DNA of 64,000 bases from Hydrogenophaga sp. IBVHS2 (GTDB lineage Bacteria; Pseudomonadota; Gammaproteobacteria; Burkholderiales; Burkholderiaceae_C), in NCBI RefSeq assembly GCF_002127215.1, contig NZ_NFUT01000001.1:1-64000 (forward strand). The letters are read 5' to 3'. Position 1 is the stretch's first letter. Each line of letters starts with the position of its first letter. Below the pieces are notes generated by a model. The model was not told where the DNA came from and ran no database searches. It saw nothing but the letters and a program-made list of their open reading frames with translations. Of the stretch, positions 17,070-26,268 are shown piece by piece. The position numbers were made by a program, and so were the translations under genes.

Positions 17070-17432
17070 ATGCGATCCATTCTTGCCGTAGACGACTCGG
17101 CTTCCATGCGAAAAATGGTGTCATTCACCCTGACCGGCGCGGGCTACCACGTGGTGGAAGCGGTGGATGGACAGGACGCCTACGAGAAGGCGCAGAACCA
17201 CACCATCGACCTGGTGCTGACGGACCAGAACATGCCCGGGCTGGACGGCCTGACGCTGACGCGCAAGCTGCGGGAGCACCCGCGCTTCAAGACCATCCCG
17301 ATCCTGATCCTGACCACCGAGTCCAGCGACCTGATGAAGCAGGCCGGACGCAACGCCGGTGCCACCGGCTGGCTGGTCAAGCCTTTCGACCCGGCCCGGC
17401 TGATCGAAGTGATCGAAAAGGTCATCCGCTGA
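17070..17432 (+). CDS. cheY: chemotaxis response regulator CheY
   Basis: A 120-residue single receiver domain with the acidic pair DD at 8-9, phospho-acceptor Asp52 (VLTDQNMPG), Thr in LILTTES and Lys in LVKPFDP. Phospho-CheY binds FliM to change motor direction. FliM in this window carries the binding peptide. GGAGTCCCCC precedes the ATG. It is the first gene of a cheY-A-R-D-B run. Confidence 0.95.
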   Translation: MRSILAVDDSASMRKMVSFTLTGAGYHVVEAVDGQDAYEKAQNHTIDLVLTDQNMPGLDGLTLTRKLREHPRFKTIPILILTTESSDLMKQAGRNAGATGWLVKPFDPARLIEVIEKVIR

Positions 17433-17452
17433 GTGCGGGCAAGGAGCAACCC

Positions 17453-19654
17453 ATGGGTGAACTGATGAACGAGGGCCAGAACCTCGGCAACGATTTCGAC
17501 CTGACCCAGTTCTATGCCATCTTCTTCGAGGAAGCCGGCGAGAACCTGGACCAGATGGAGCAGATGCTGCTGGCGGTGGACGTCAACGCCGCCGACGACG
17601 AAGAGCTCAATGCCATCTTCCGCTGCGCCCACTCCATCAAGGGCGGTGCCGCCACCTTCGGCTTTGCCGACGTGGCCGAGCTCACCCACCAGATGGAGTC
17701 GCTGCTGGACAAGCTGCGCCGCCACGAGCTCAAGCCCACCGCCGCCATGGTGGACGTGCTGCTGGAGTCTTCGGACGCGCTGCGCGGCCTGCTCGGCCGG
17801 CACCAGACCGGCGGCGGCGAAGGACCGTCCAACCAGGAGCTGGTGGCCCGCATCTACGCCCTGGCCAACGGCGGTGACGCCGCCCTGCCGCCGGAACTGC
17901 CGGCCCCGCCCGTCACGCCCGTGGTCGCGCCGGCACCGGTGGTGCAGGCCGTGGCCGAGCTGGTGACCGACCCGGCCCTGTCCGCGCCGCTCACGCCGGC
18001 CGGCATGCCGGCGGCCCGCCCCTCGCAGGGCGAACGGCAGCTCGACATCCAGATCGGCCCGCTGTCCAGCCTGTCGCTGGCCGACGGCATTGCCGAACTG
18101 TTCCGCGACATCCCGGGCCTGGGCCAGATCGAACGCGAATCGGTCCAGGGCGGCACCCACCGCACCTTCCATGTCCGCACCAGCGCCAGCGATGCGGACC
18201 TGATGGACCTGTTCACCTTCCACGTGGGCAAGGACCAGATCCGCATCGACGCCGCCGGCGGCACCGCGCCGGTCGCCCCCGCAGCAGCGGCCGCTCCTGC
18301 CGACTTCGGGTTCTTCGAAGGCGCCCCCGGCGTGCCTGCGAGTGCGCAGGCCCCGGCGGGTGCGCCTGCCACCGTGCCCGATGCCGCCGGCAGCGCGCCG
18401 AAGGCGGCAGACACTGCGCCGTCCGCCGGCAGCACCGCTGCGGCAGCCGCAGCCAAGCCGGACAACCGCACCGGCGCCGCGGCCGGTCTGGAATCGACCA
18501 CCCTGCGCGTGTCGGTGAGCAAGGTGGATCAGCTCATCAACCTGGTGGGCGAGCTCGTCATCACCCAGGCCATGCTGGCCCAGAAGAGCCGCGACCTGGA
18601 GCCCAGCGTGAACCAGGCGCTGCTGGCCGGCCTGGCCGACCTGGACCGCAACACCCGCGACCTGCAGGAAGCGGTCATGTCGATCCGCATGATCCCCATG
18701 TCGGTGGTGTTCAACCGCTTCCCACGCATGCTGCGCGACCTGGCCAGCAAGCTGGGCAAGAAGGTGGAGCTGGTCACCCACGGCGAGGCGACCGAACTCG
18801 ACAAGGGCCTGGTGGAGAAGATCACCGATCCCCTGACCCACCTGATCCGCAACAGCTGCGACCATGGCATCGAACTGCCGGCCGACCGCCGCGCCAAGGG
18901 CAAGAACGAGACCGGCACCATCACCCTGTCGGCCACCCACCAGGGCGGCAGCATCCTGATCGAGGTGCGCGACGACGGCCGTGGCCTGTCGCGCGAGAAG
19001 CTGCTGACCAAGGCGCGCGAGAAGGGCATCGACGCGCCGGACTCGATGTCCGACGCCGAGGTCTGGGGCCTGATCTTCGCCCCGGGCTTCTCCACCGCCG
19101 CCGAGGTGACCGATGTGTCGGGCCGCGGTGTGGGCATGGACGTGGTCAAGAAGAACATCACCGCCCTGGGCGGCACGGTGGAGATCGACTCCGCCGAGGG
19201 CTACGGCATGCGCGTCTCGGTGCGCCTGCCGCTGACCCTGGCCATCATGGACGGCATGTCGGTGCGGGTCAGCGAGGAGGTCTACATCCTGCCGCTGGCC
19301 AGCGTCATCGAGTCGTTCCAGATCAAGCCGGCCGACATCAACACCGTGGCGCAGGGCGCCCGCGTGGTGAAGGTGCGGGAGGAATACATGCCGGTGATCG
19401 AGCTGGAGCAGGTGTTCCACGTGCCGCGCTTCGAGCACAACGGCAACAGCCCGATCATGGTGGTGGTGGAAGCCGACGGCTCCCGCGTGGCCCTGATGGT
19501 CGACGAACTGCTGGGCCAGCAGCAGGTGGTCATCAAGAACCTGGAGTCGAACTACCGCAAGGTGCCCAACGTGTCGGGCGCCACCATCCTGGGCGACGGC
19601 AAGGTGGCCCTGATCCTGGATACCTCGGGACTGGTCCGCCGCTCGCGCCACTGA
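17453..19654 (+). CDS. cheA: chemotaxis histidine kinase CheA
   Basis: CheA, 733 residues. It starts with an HPt/P1 domain with His60 in RCAHSIKGGAATFGF. A P2-like segment (about 195-275) sits between two Ala/Pro-rich linkers, followed by the dimerisation helices (LRVSVSKVDQLINLVGELVI). The ATPase domain has NSCDHGIELP, DDGRGL and SGRGVGMDVV, and a C-terminal CheW-like domain completes it. It autophosphorylates in response to MCP signals and feeds CheY and CheB. GCAAGGAG precedes the ATG, 20 bases after cheY. No cheW gene is in the cluster, so the coupling protein must be encoded elsewhere. Confidence 0.97.
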   Translation: MGELMNEGQNLGNDFDLTQFYAIFFEEAGENLDQMEQMLLAVDVNAADDEELNAIFRCAHSIKGGAATFGFADVAELTHQMESLLDKLRRHELKPTAAMVDVLLESSDALRGLLGRHQTGGGEGPSNQELVARIYALANGGDAALPPELPAPPVTPVVAPAPVVQAVAELVTDPALSAPLTPAGMPAARPSQGERQLDIQIGPLSSLSLADGIAELFRDIPGLGQIERESVQGGTHRTFHVRTSASDADLMDLFTFHVGKDQIRIDAAGGTAPVAPAAAAAPADFGFFEGAPGVPASAQAPAGAPATVPDAAGSAPKAADTAPSAGSTAAAAAAKPDNRTGAAAGLESTTLRVSVSKVDQLINLVGELVITQAMLAQKSRDLEPSVNQALLAGLADLDRNTRDLQEAVMSIRMIPMSVVFNRFPRMLRDLASKLGKKVELVTHGEATELDKGLVEKITDPLTHLIRNSCDHGIELPADRRAKGKNETGTITLSATHQGGSILIEVRDDGRGLSREKLLTKAREKGIDAPDSMSDAEVWGLIFAPGFSTAAEVTDVSGRGVGMDVVKKNITALGGTVEIDSAEGYGMRVSVRLPLTLAIMDGMSVRVSEEVYILPLASVIESFQIKPADINTVAQGARVVKVREEYMPVIELEQVFHVPRFEHNGNSPIMVVVEADGSRVALMVDELLGQQQVVIKNLESNYRKVPNVSGATILGDGKVALILDTSGLVRRSRH

Positions 19655-19706
19655 GTCCCCCGACCCGTCATCACCGGGGCCTGGCCCCGGACTTTGAAAG
19701 TCTCCG

Positions 19707-20591
19707 ATGCTGCTGCAGACCACCTCCACCCGGCGCCCGGCGGCCCCACCGGCCCCTCGCGCGCCGGCCGGCGCCGACGGTCCGCTGGCCGAAGGACGCG
19801 AATTCGTCTGGTCGGACAGCGATTTCACCCGCATCAAGGCGCTGATCTACCGGCACGCGGGCATCAGCCTGCACGACGGCAAGCACGCCATGGTCTACAG
19901 CCGGGTGTCGCGCCGGCTGCGCGATACCGGGCACAGCAGCTTCAAGAGCTACCTGGACTGGCTGGAGAACCACGACGGTCCGGAATGGCAGGAGTTCGTC
20001 AACGCGCTGACCACCAACCTCACCGCGTTCTTCCGCGAGTCGCACCACTTCGACATCCTGTCCAGCCTGCTGGCCGAGCGCCGCACGCACGACTGGAAGA
20101 TCTGGTGCTCGGCCGCCTCCACCGGCGAGGAGCCCTACTCGATCGCCATGACCTGCGCCGAGGTGCTGGGCACGACCGGCCACTACGACATCCTCAACAG
20201 CGACATCGACACCAAGGTGCTGCAGACGGCGCAGCGCGGGGTGTACAAGGCCGACGCCAAGGGGCTGTCGCCGGAACGCCTGCAGCGCTTCTTCCTGCGC
20301 GGCAAGGGCGCCAATGCGGGACTCATGCGGGTCAAGCCCGAACTGCAGAAGCACCTGCGGTTCCAGACGGTCAACCTGATCCAGGAGCTGCCGCTGCGCG
20401 ATGCCTTCGACGTGGTGTTCTGCCGCAACGTGATGATCTATTTCGATGCGCCCACCCAGCGCGCCGTGCTGGAACGCATCCACCGGGTGATGAAGCCCGG
20501 GGGCATGCTGTTCGTGGGCCATGCCGAGAACTTCAGCGACGCACGCAACCTGTTCGTGCTGCGCGGAAAGACCGTCTATGAACGCCTCTGA
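19707..20591 (+). CDS. cheR: MCP methyltransferase CheR
   Basis: CheR, 294 residues, methylates glutamates of chemoreceptors using S-adenosylmethionine. Visible are the N-terminal helical domain (FTRIKALIYRHAGISL) and TTNLTAFFRESHHF. The SAM-binding CSAASTGEEPYSIAM and the catalytic-fold motif DVVFCRNVMIYFD also stand out. The first 25 residues are a Pro/Ala-rich extension. The two receptors in this window have no obvious C-terminal CheR-docking pentapeptide. The 3' end overlaps cheD by 14 bases. Confidence 0.96.
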   Translation: MLLQTTSTRRPAAPPAPRAPAGADGPLAEGREFVWSDSDFTRIKALIYRHAGISLHDGKHAMVYSRVSRRLRDTGHSSFKSYLDWLENHDGPEWQEFVNALTTNLTAFFRESHHFDILSSLLAERRTHDWKIWCSAASTGEEPYSIAMTCAEVLGTTGHYDILNSDIDTKVLQTAQRGVYKADAKGLSPERLQRFFLRGKGANAGLMRVKPELQKHLRFQTVNLIQELPLRDAFDVVFCRNVMIYFDAPTQRAVLERIHRVMKPGGMLFVGHAENFSDARNLFVLRGKTVYERL

Positions 20592-21240
20592 CGCCGGTCT
20601 GATCAAGCGGCCGGTCGCCACCGACCGGTCGCGCCTGGACGCCCTGAAGGCGCGCAAGCCCCGTCCGGGCGAGGCCAGCTTCTTCTACCGCGACCACCAC
20701 TTCAAGCAGGACGCGGTGAAGGTGCTGCCGGGCGAGTACTACGTGACCGGCGACGACATCGTCATCATGACGGTGCTGGGTTCCTGCATCGCCGCCTGCA
20801 TCTACGACGCGCGCGCCCGGGTGGGCGGCATGAACCATTTCATGCTGCCCGAAGGGGGTGCCGATTCCGGCGGCCGCTACGGGTCGTATGCCATGGAACT
20901 GCTGATCAACGAGATGATGAAGCTCGGCGCCCGGCGCGAGACCATGCAGGCCAAGGTGTTCGGCGGCGGCCAGGTGATGCACACCTTCACCACCATGAAC
21001 GTGGGCGAACGCAACACCAAGTTCGTGCTGGACTACCTGCAGACCGAACGCATTGCCGTGGTGTCCAAGGACGTGCTGGACATCCATCCGCGCAAGGTGG
21101 TGTTCTTCCCGGCCACCGGCAAGGCCATGGTCAAGCGCCTGGCCCATTCGCACCCGGAGACCCTGGAAACCCAGGAGCGCAAGGGCAACGCTGCCGTGGT
21201 GGTGTCGACCACGGCCGGCGGCTCGATCGATCTTTTCTGA
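20578..21240 (+). CDS. cheD: chemoreceptor glutamine deamidase CheD
   Basis: CheD, 220 residues, deamidates specific receptor glutamines. The catalytic region is intact: VLGSCIAACIYD supplies the Cys and GGMNHFMLP the His, with the Thr region further on. A glycine-rich FGGGQVM segment is also conserved. The C-terminus ends GGSIDLF, closely matching the tail of the CheZ-like protein (GSIELF). No cheC is present. The start at 20578 lies within the cheR 3' end. Confidence 0.94.
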   Translation: MNASDAGLIKRPVATDRSRLDALKARKPRPGEASFFYRDHHFKQDAVKVLPGEYYVTGDDIVIMTVLGSCIAACIYDARARVGGMNHFMLPEGGADSGGRYGSYAMELLINEMMKLGARRETMQAKVFGGGQVMHTFTTMNVGERNTKFVLDYLQTERIAVVSKDVLDIHPRKVVFFPATGKAMVKRLAHSHPETLETQERKGNAAVVVSTTAGGSIDLF

Positions 21241-21252
21241 CGGAGATTACCC

Positions 21253-22359
21253 ATGGCCAAGATCCGCGTCGTGGTGGTGGACGATTCGGCGCTGGTCCGA
21301 AGCCTGCTGACCGAAATCATCAACCGCCAGCCCGACATGACCTGTGTCGGCGCCGCTGCCGACCCGCTGGTGGCCCGCGAGATGATCCGCGAGACCAGCC
21401 CGGACGTCATCACGCTGGACGTGGAAATGCCGCGCATGGACGGGCTGGAGTTCCTCTCGCGCCTGATGCGCCTGCGCCCGATGCCGGTGGTGATGGTCTC
21501 CACCCTCACCGAGCAGGGCGCCGAGATCACGCTGCGGGCGCTGGAGATGGGCGCGGTCGACTTCGTGGCCAAGCCCCGCATCGGCGTGTCGGCCGGCCTG
21601 CAGGAACTGGCCGGCGACATCGTCGACAAGATCCGGGTGGCCGCTGCCGCCCACGTGCGCCGCCTGGCACCGACGCCGGCGGGCAACACCCGCGTGCCGA
21701 ACGCCACACCGGCGGCCTCCGCGCCGGCCGAACCGGCCCGTGCCCCCTTGCCGCGGCTGTCCACCGAGAAGATCATCTGCATCGGCGCATCCACCGGCGG
21801 CACCGAGGCCATCCGGGAGGTGCTGACCCCCATGCCTGCCGACGCCCCCGCCATCGTCATCACCCAGCACATGCCCGCCGGATTCACCACCAGCTTCGCC
21901 AACCGGCTGGACTCCCTGTGCAAGATCCGGGTCCAGGAAGCCCGCGACGGGCAGCGCATCCTGCCCGGCCATGCGTACATCGCACCGGGGGGCCGTCACC
22001 TGCGCATCGACCGCAGCGGCTCCAACTATGTGGCGGTGGTGGAAGACACCGAACCGGTCAACCGGCACCGACCCTCGGTCGAGGTCTTGTTCCGCTCGGC
22101 CGCCCGCATCCTCGGACCGAATGCCATCGGCATCATGCTCACCGGCATGGGCGGCGACGGCGCCGCAGCCATGCGCGAGATGAAGGACGCCGGCAGCTAC
22201 AACTATGTGCAGGACGAGGCCTCCTGCGTGGTGTTCGGGATGCCACGCATGGCCATCCAGCACGGTGCCGCGCACGAGGTGCTGCCGCTGGGGCAGATTG
22301 CGCCGGCCGTGCTCACCCGCCTGGCCAGCGCCCCGGCCGGGGTGCGGCACCGCATCTGA
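21253..22359 (+). CDS. cheB: chemotaxis methylesterase/deamidase CheB
   Basis: CheB, 368 residues. The receiver domain (DD at 10-11, Asp56 in ITLDVEMP, Lys in VAKPR) is joined by an Ala/Pro linker (about 140-168) to the esterase. The catalytic triad is Ser180 (IGASTGG), His206 (ITQHMP) and Asp302 (GMGGDG). It removes methyl groups added by CheR when phosphorylated by CheA. It is the last gene of the che run; no terminator is obvious in the 56-base gap that follows. Confidence 0.97.
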   Translation: MAKIRVVVVDDSALVRSLLTEIINRQPDMTCVGAAADPLVAREMIRETSPDVITLDVEMPRMDGLEFLSRLMRLRPMPVVMVSTLTEQGAEITLRALEMGAVDFVAKPRIGVSAGLQELAGDIVDKIRVAAAAHVRRLAPTPAGNTRVPNATPAASAPAEPARAPLPRLSTEKIICIGASTGGTEAIREVLTPMPADAPAIVITQHMPAGFTTSFANRLDSLCKIRVQEARDGQRILPGHAYIAPGGRHLRIDRSGSNYVAVVEDTEPVNRHRPSVEVLFRSAARILGPNAIGIMLTGMGGDGAAAMREMKDAGSYNYVQDEASCVVFGMPRMAIQHGAAHEVLPLGQIAPAVLTRLASAPAGVRHRI

Positions 22360-22415
22360 GCCCCAAAGCGTTACATTCATCCCCTGCCCCCGCCCTGTTT
22401 CCCGAAGGTTCTGCC

Positions 22416-22921
22416 ATGGACATGTTTCGCCGCTTCGTCTCCCTGTGCCTGCTGTCCGCCGTCCTGCCGGCGATGGCCCAGACCAAACCCCTGCCGGAGC
22501 CCAAAGGTCGGGCCATCCTCACGGTGAGCGGCAAGATCGGGGTGAAGAACCGGGCGGACATGGCGGCCTTCGACATGGCCATGCTCGAAGCCCTGCCCCA
22601 GCACAGCTTCACCACCCGCACCCCCTGGTACGACCGGCCGGTGAAGTTCACCGGCCCCCTGCTGTCCGATGTGCTGGACGCGGTGCAGGCCAGCGGCTCG
22701 ACCATCAGCGCCGTGGCCATCAACGACTACAAGATCGCCATCCCGGCCGACGACACCCGCAAGTTCAAGGTGGTCATGGCCCGCCTGATCGACGACAAGC
22801 CGATCTCCATCCGCGACAAGGGCCCGCTGTTCATCGTCTACCCCTTCGACAGCGCCGCCGAGCTGCGCTCCTCCACCTACTACGAGCGCTCCATCTGGCA
22901 ACTCAAGGCCATGGAGATTCA

Positions 22922-22925
<4 letters not shown>
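22416..22925 (+). CDS. periplasmic SUOX/YedY-fold protein lacking the molybdopterin cysteine
   Basis: This 169-residue protein has a signal peptide (residues 1-21, cut after AMA). The remainder resembles the molybdopterin oxidoreductase (sulfite-oxidase) fold: [41 protein letters not shown] and [10 protein letters not shown]. In enzymes of that superfamily a cysteine ligates molybdenum. Here the only cysteine is in the signal peptide, so the mature protein should not bind the cofactor in that way. It ends with an ATGA overlap into a hybrid histidine kinase gene. This suggests a periplasmic sensing or ligand-binding partner rather than an enzyme; the ligand is unknown. Confidence 0.75.
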
Positions 22926-25186
<2,261 letters not shown>

Positions 25187-25198
25187 CCGGGCACAGGC

Positions 25199-25711
25199 TC
25201 ACACCCGCCGGCTGATGATCTGGCCGGTCTGCCCGGCCGCCGGATTCAGGGACGCTTCGTCATAGAGGCTGGCGGCGCGCGACGCGCCTTGGGGACCGGC
25301 CACATCCTTCTCGCCCAGGGCCTGCTCCACCACCGCGGCGCTGGCGTCCCACGCATCCACCAGGGCCTGACGAAGGCGTTCGATGGCTTCGCGGTCAGCC
25401 TGCTCGCGGGCCTCGCGGGCTTCCTGTTCGGCTTTCTGCTGCTCGGCCTTGGCCTGAACCTCGGCCACGGTCGCGGCAATGCCGCTGCCGTTGCGGTCGG
25501 CCGCTGCGGAGGTGGCCGGCGTCGATCCATCGGTGACCGGATCGCCCGGTCCACGGCGCCGGGACCGGGCGGGCTCCTCGTCGGAGCCGGCGGCAGTCAC
25601 CGACCCCACCGGCGCCACCGGCGTCACCGCGGCCACCGGCCGGGCAGGACCGATCAGCGGTGTGCTGGCGCCCGGCCAGCTGGCCGGCGCCGTGGTTGAA
25701 ATCTGGATCAT
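25199..25711 (-). CDS. hypothetical coiled-coil protein
   Basis: A 170-residue soluble protein of no family I recognise. Residues 1-80 are Ala/Pro/Thr/Ser-rich and probably disordered. Residues about 82-125 form a charged Ala/Gln/Glu/Arg-rich coiled coil (AEVQAKAEQQKAEQEAREAREQ segment). A helical patch and a tail ending IISRRV follow. ATG 25711 is chosen because GGGGGA lies seven bases upstream; an ATG at 25726 is the alternative. It is convergent with the hybrid kinase (12 bases apart) and separated from the next minus-strand operon by a terminator, so it is its own unit. Confidence 0.6.
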   Translation of the reverse strand: MIQISTTAPASWPGASTPLIGPARPVAAVTPVAPVGSVTAAGSDEEPARSRRRGPGDPVTDGSTPATSAAADRNGSGIAATVAEVQAKAEQQKAEQEAREAREQADREAIERLRQALVDAWDASAAVVEQALGEKDVAGPQGASRAASLYDEASLNPAAGQTGQIISRRV

Positions 25712-25774
25712 GGTCGGTTCCCCCATCGACGGCAGCCGGGAGGCTTTCCCGGCTGTCTGATGGTTGATTCGACC

Positions 25775-25800
25775 AAAAGCGCCGGAACTTGAGCGCTTTT
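25775..25800 (-). terminator. Rho-independent terminator of the 26-38 kb signalling operon
   Basis: AAAAGCGC (25775-25782) and GCGCTTTT (25793-25800) form a perfect 8-base-pair inverted repeat with a 10-base loop. Read on the minus strand it ends in TTTT and lies 21 bases past the stop of the single-domain regulator. Confidence 0.75.
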
Positions 25801-25821
25801 TCGGGGTTCAGGCCGGTTGGG

Positions 25822-26268
25822 TCAGTAGGCGCGCTCGTTGGCGCTGCACCAGTAGGCCTCGATCTGGGCCGCGATGTCCAGGAAGCGGGAAAAGCTCACC
25901 GGCTTCTCGATGTAGGAATTGGCCCCCAGGTCGTAGGTGGTCTGCAGGTCCCGCGACTCGCGCGACGAGGTCAGCATGACCACGGGGATGCGGCGGTAGT
26001 GCGGATGCTGCTTGAGCTGCTGGAGGACCTCGATGCCGTTGACCCGGGGCATGTTGATGTCGAGCAGGATGACCGCCGGCTGGGGCTCCCCTGCGTCCCA
26101 GCGGTTCAGGTAAGCGAGCGCTTCCTCGCCGTCTCGGGCTACCTGGATGGGATGGGCACAGGCCCGCCGGCTGAAGGCGCGCAGGGTGAGGTCCAGGTCC
26201 ATGGGGTTGTCCTCCACCACCAGGATGGGGGCCAGCGGCGTGGTGGACGCAACGGTGGGCGCATTCAT
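25822..26268 (-). CDS. single-domain response regulator (Rcp1-like)
   Basis: A 148-residue receiver-only protein: LVVEDNPMDLDL at the acidic pocket, Asp70 in VILLDINMP, Thr/Ser in MLTSS and Lys in YIEKPVSF. The insert after beta-3 and the EDNxxDxxL start are typical of the Rcp1/phytochrome-linked regulator group. Its start overlaps the PAS kinase stop by four bases, so it is the likely phosphate acceptor of that kinase. With no output domain it must act through protein contacts or pass phosphate on. Confidence 0.9.
   Translation of the reverse strand: MNAPTVASTTPLAPILVVEDNPMDLDLTLRAFSRRACAHPIQVARDGEEALAYLNRWDAGEPQPAVILLDINMPRVNGIEVLQQLKQHPHYRRIPVVMLTSSRESRDLQTTYDLGANSYIEKPVSFSRFLDIAAQIEAYWCSANERAY

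Noticed and set aside
17180-19837. An 885-codon open frame on the minus strand
   Set aside because: It is antisense to cheY and cheA, with a low-complexity shadow translation.
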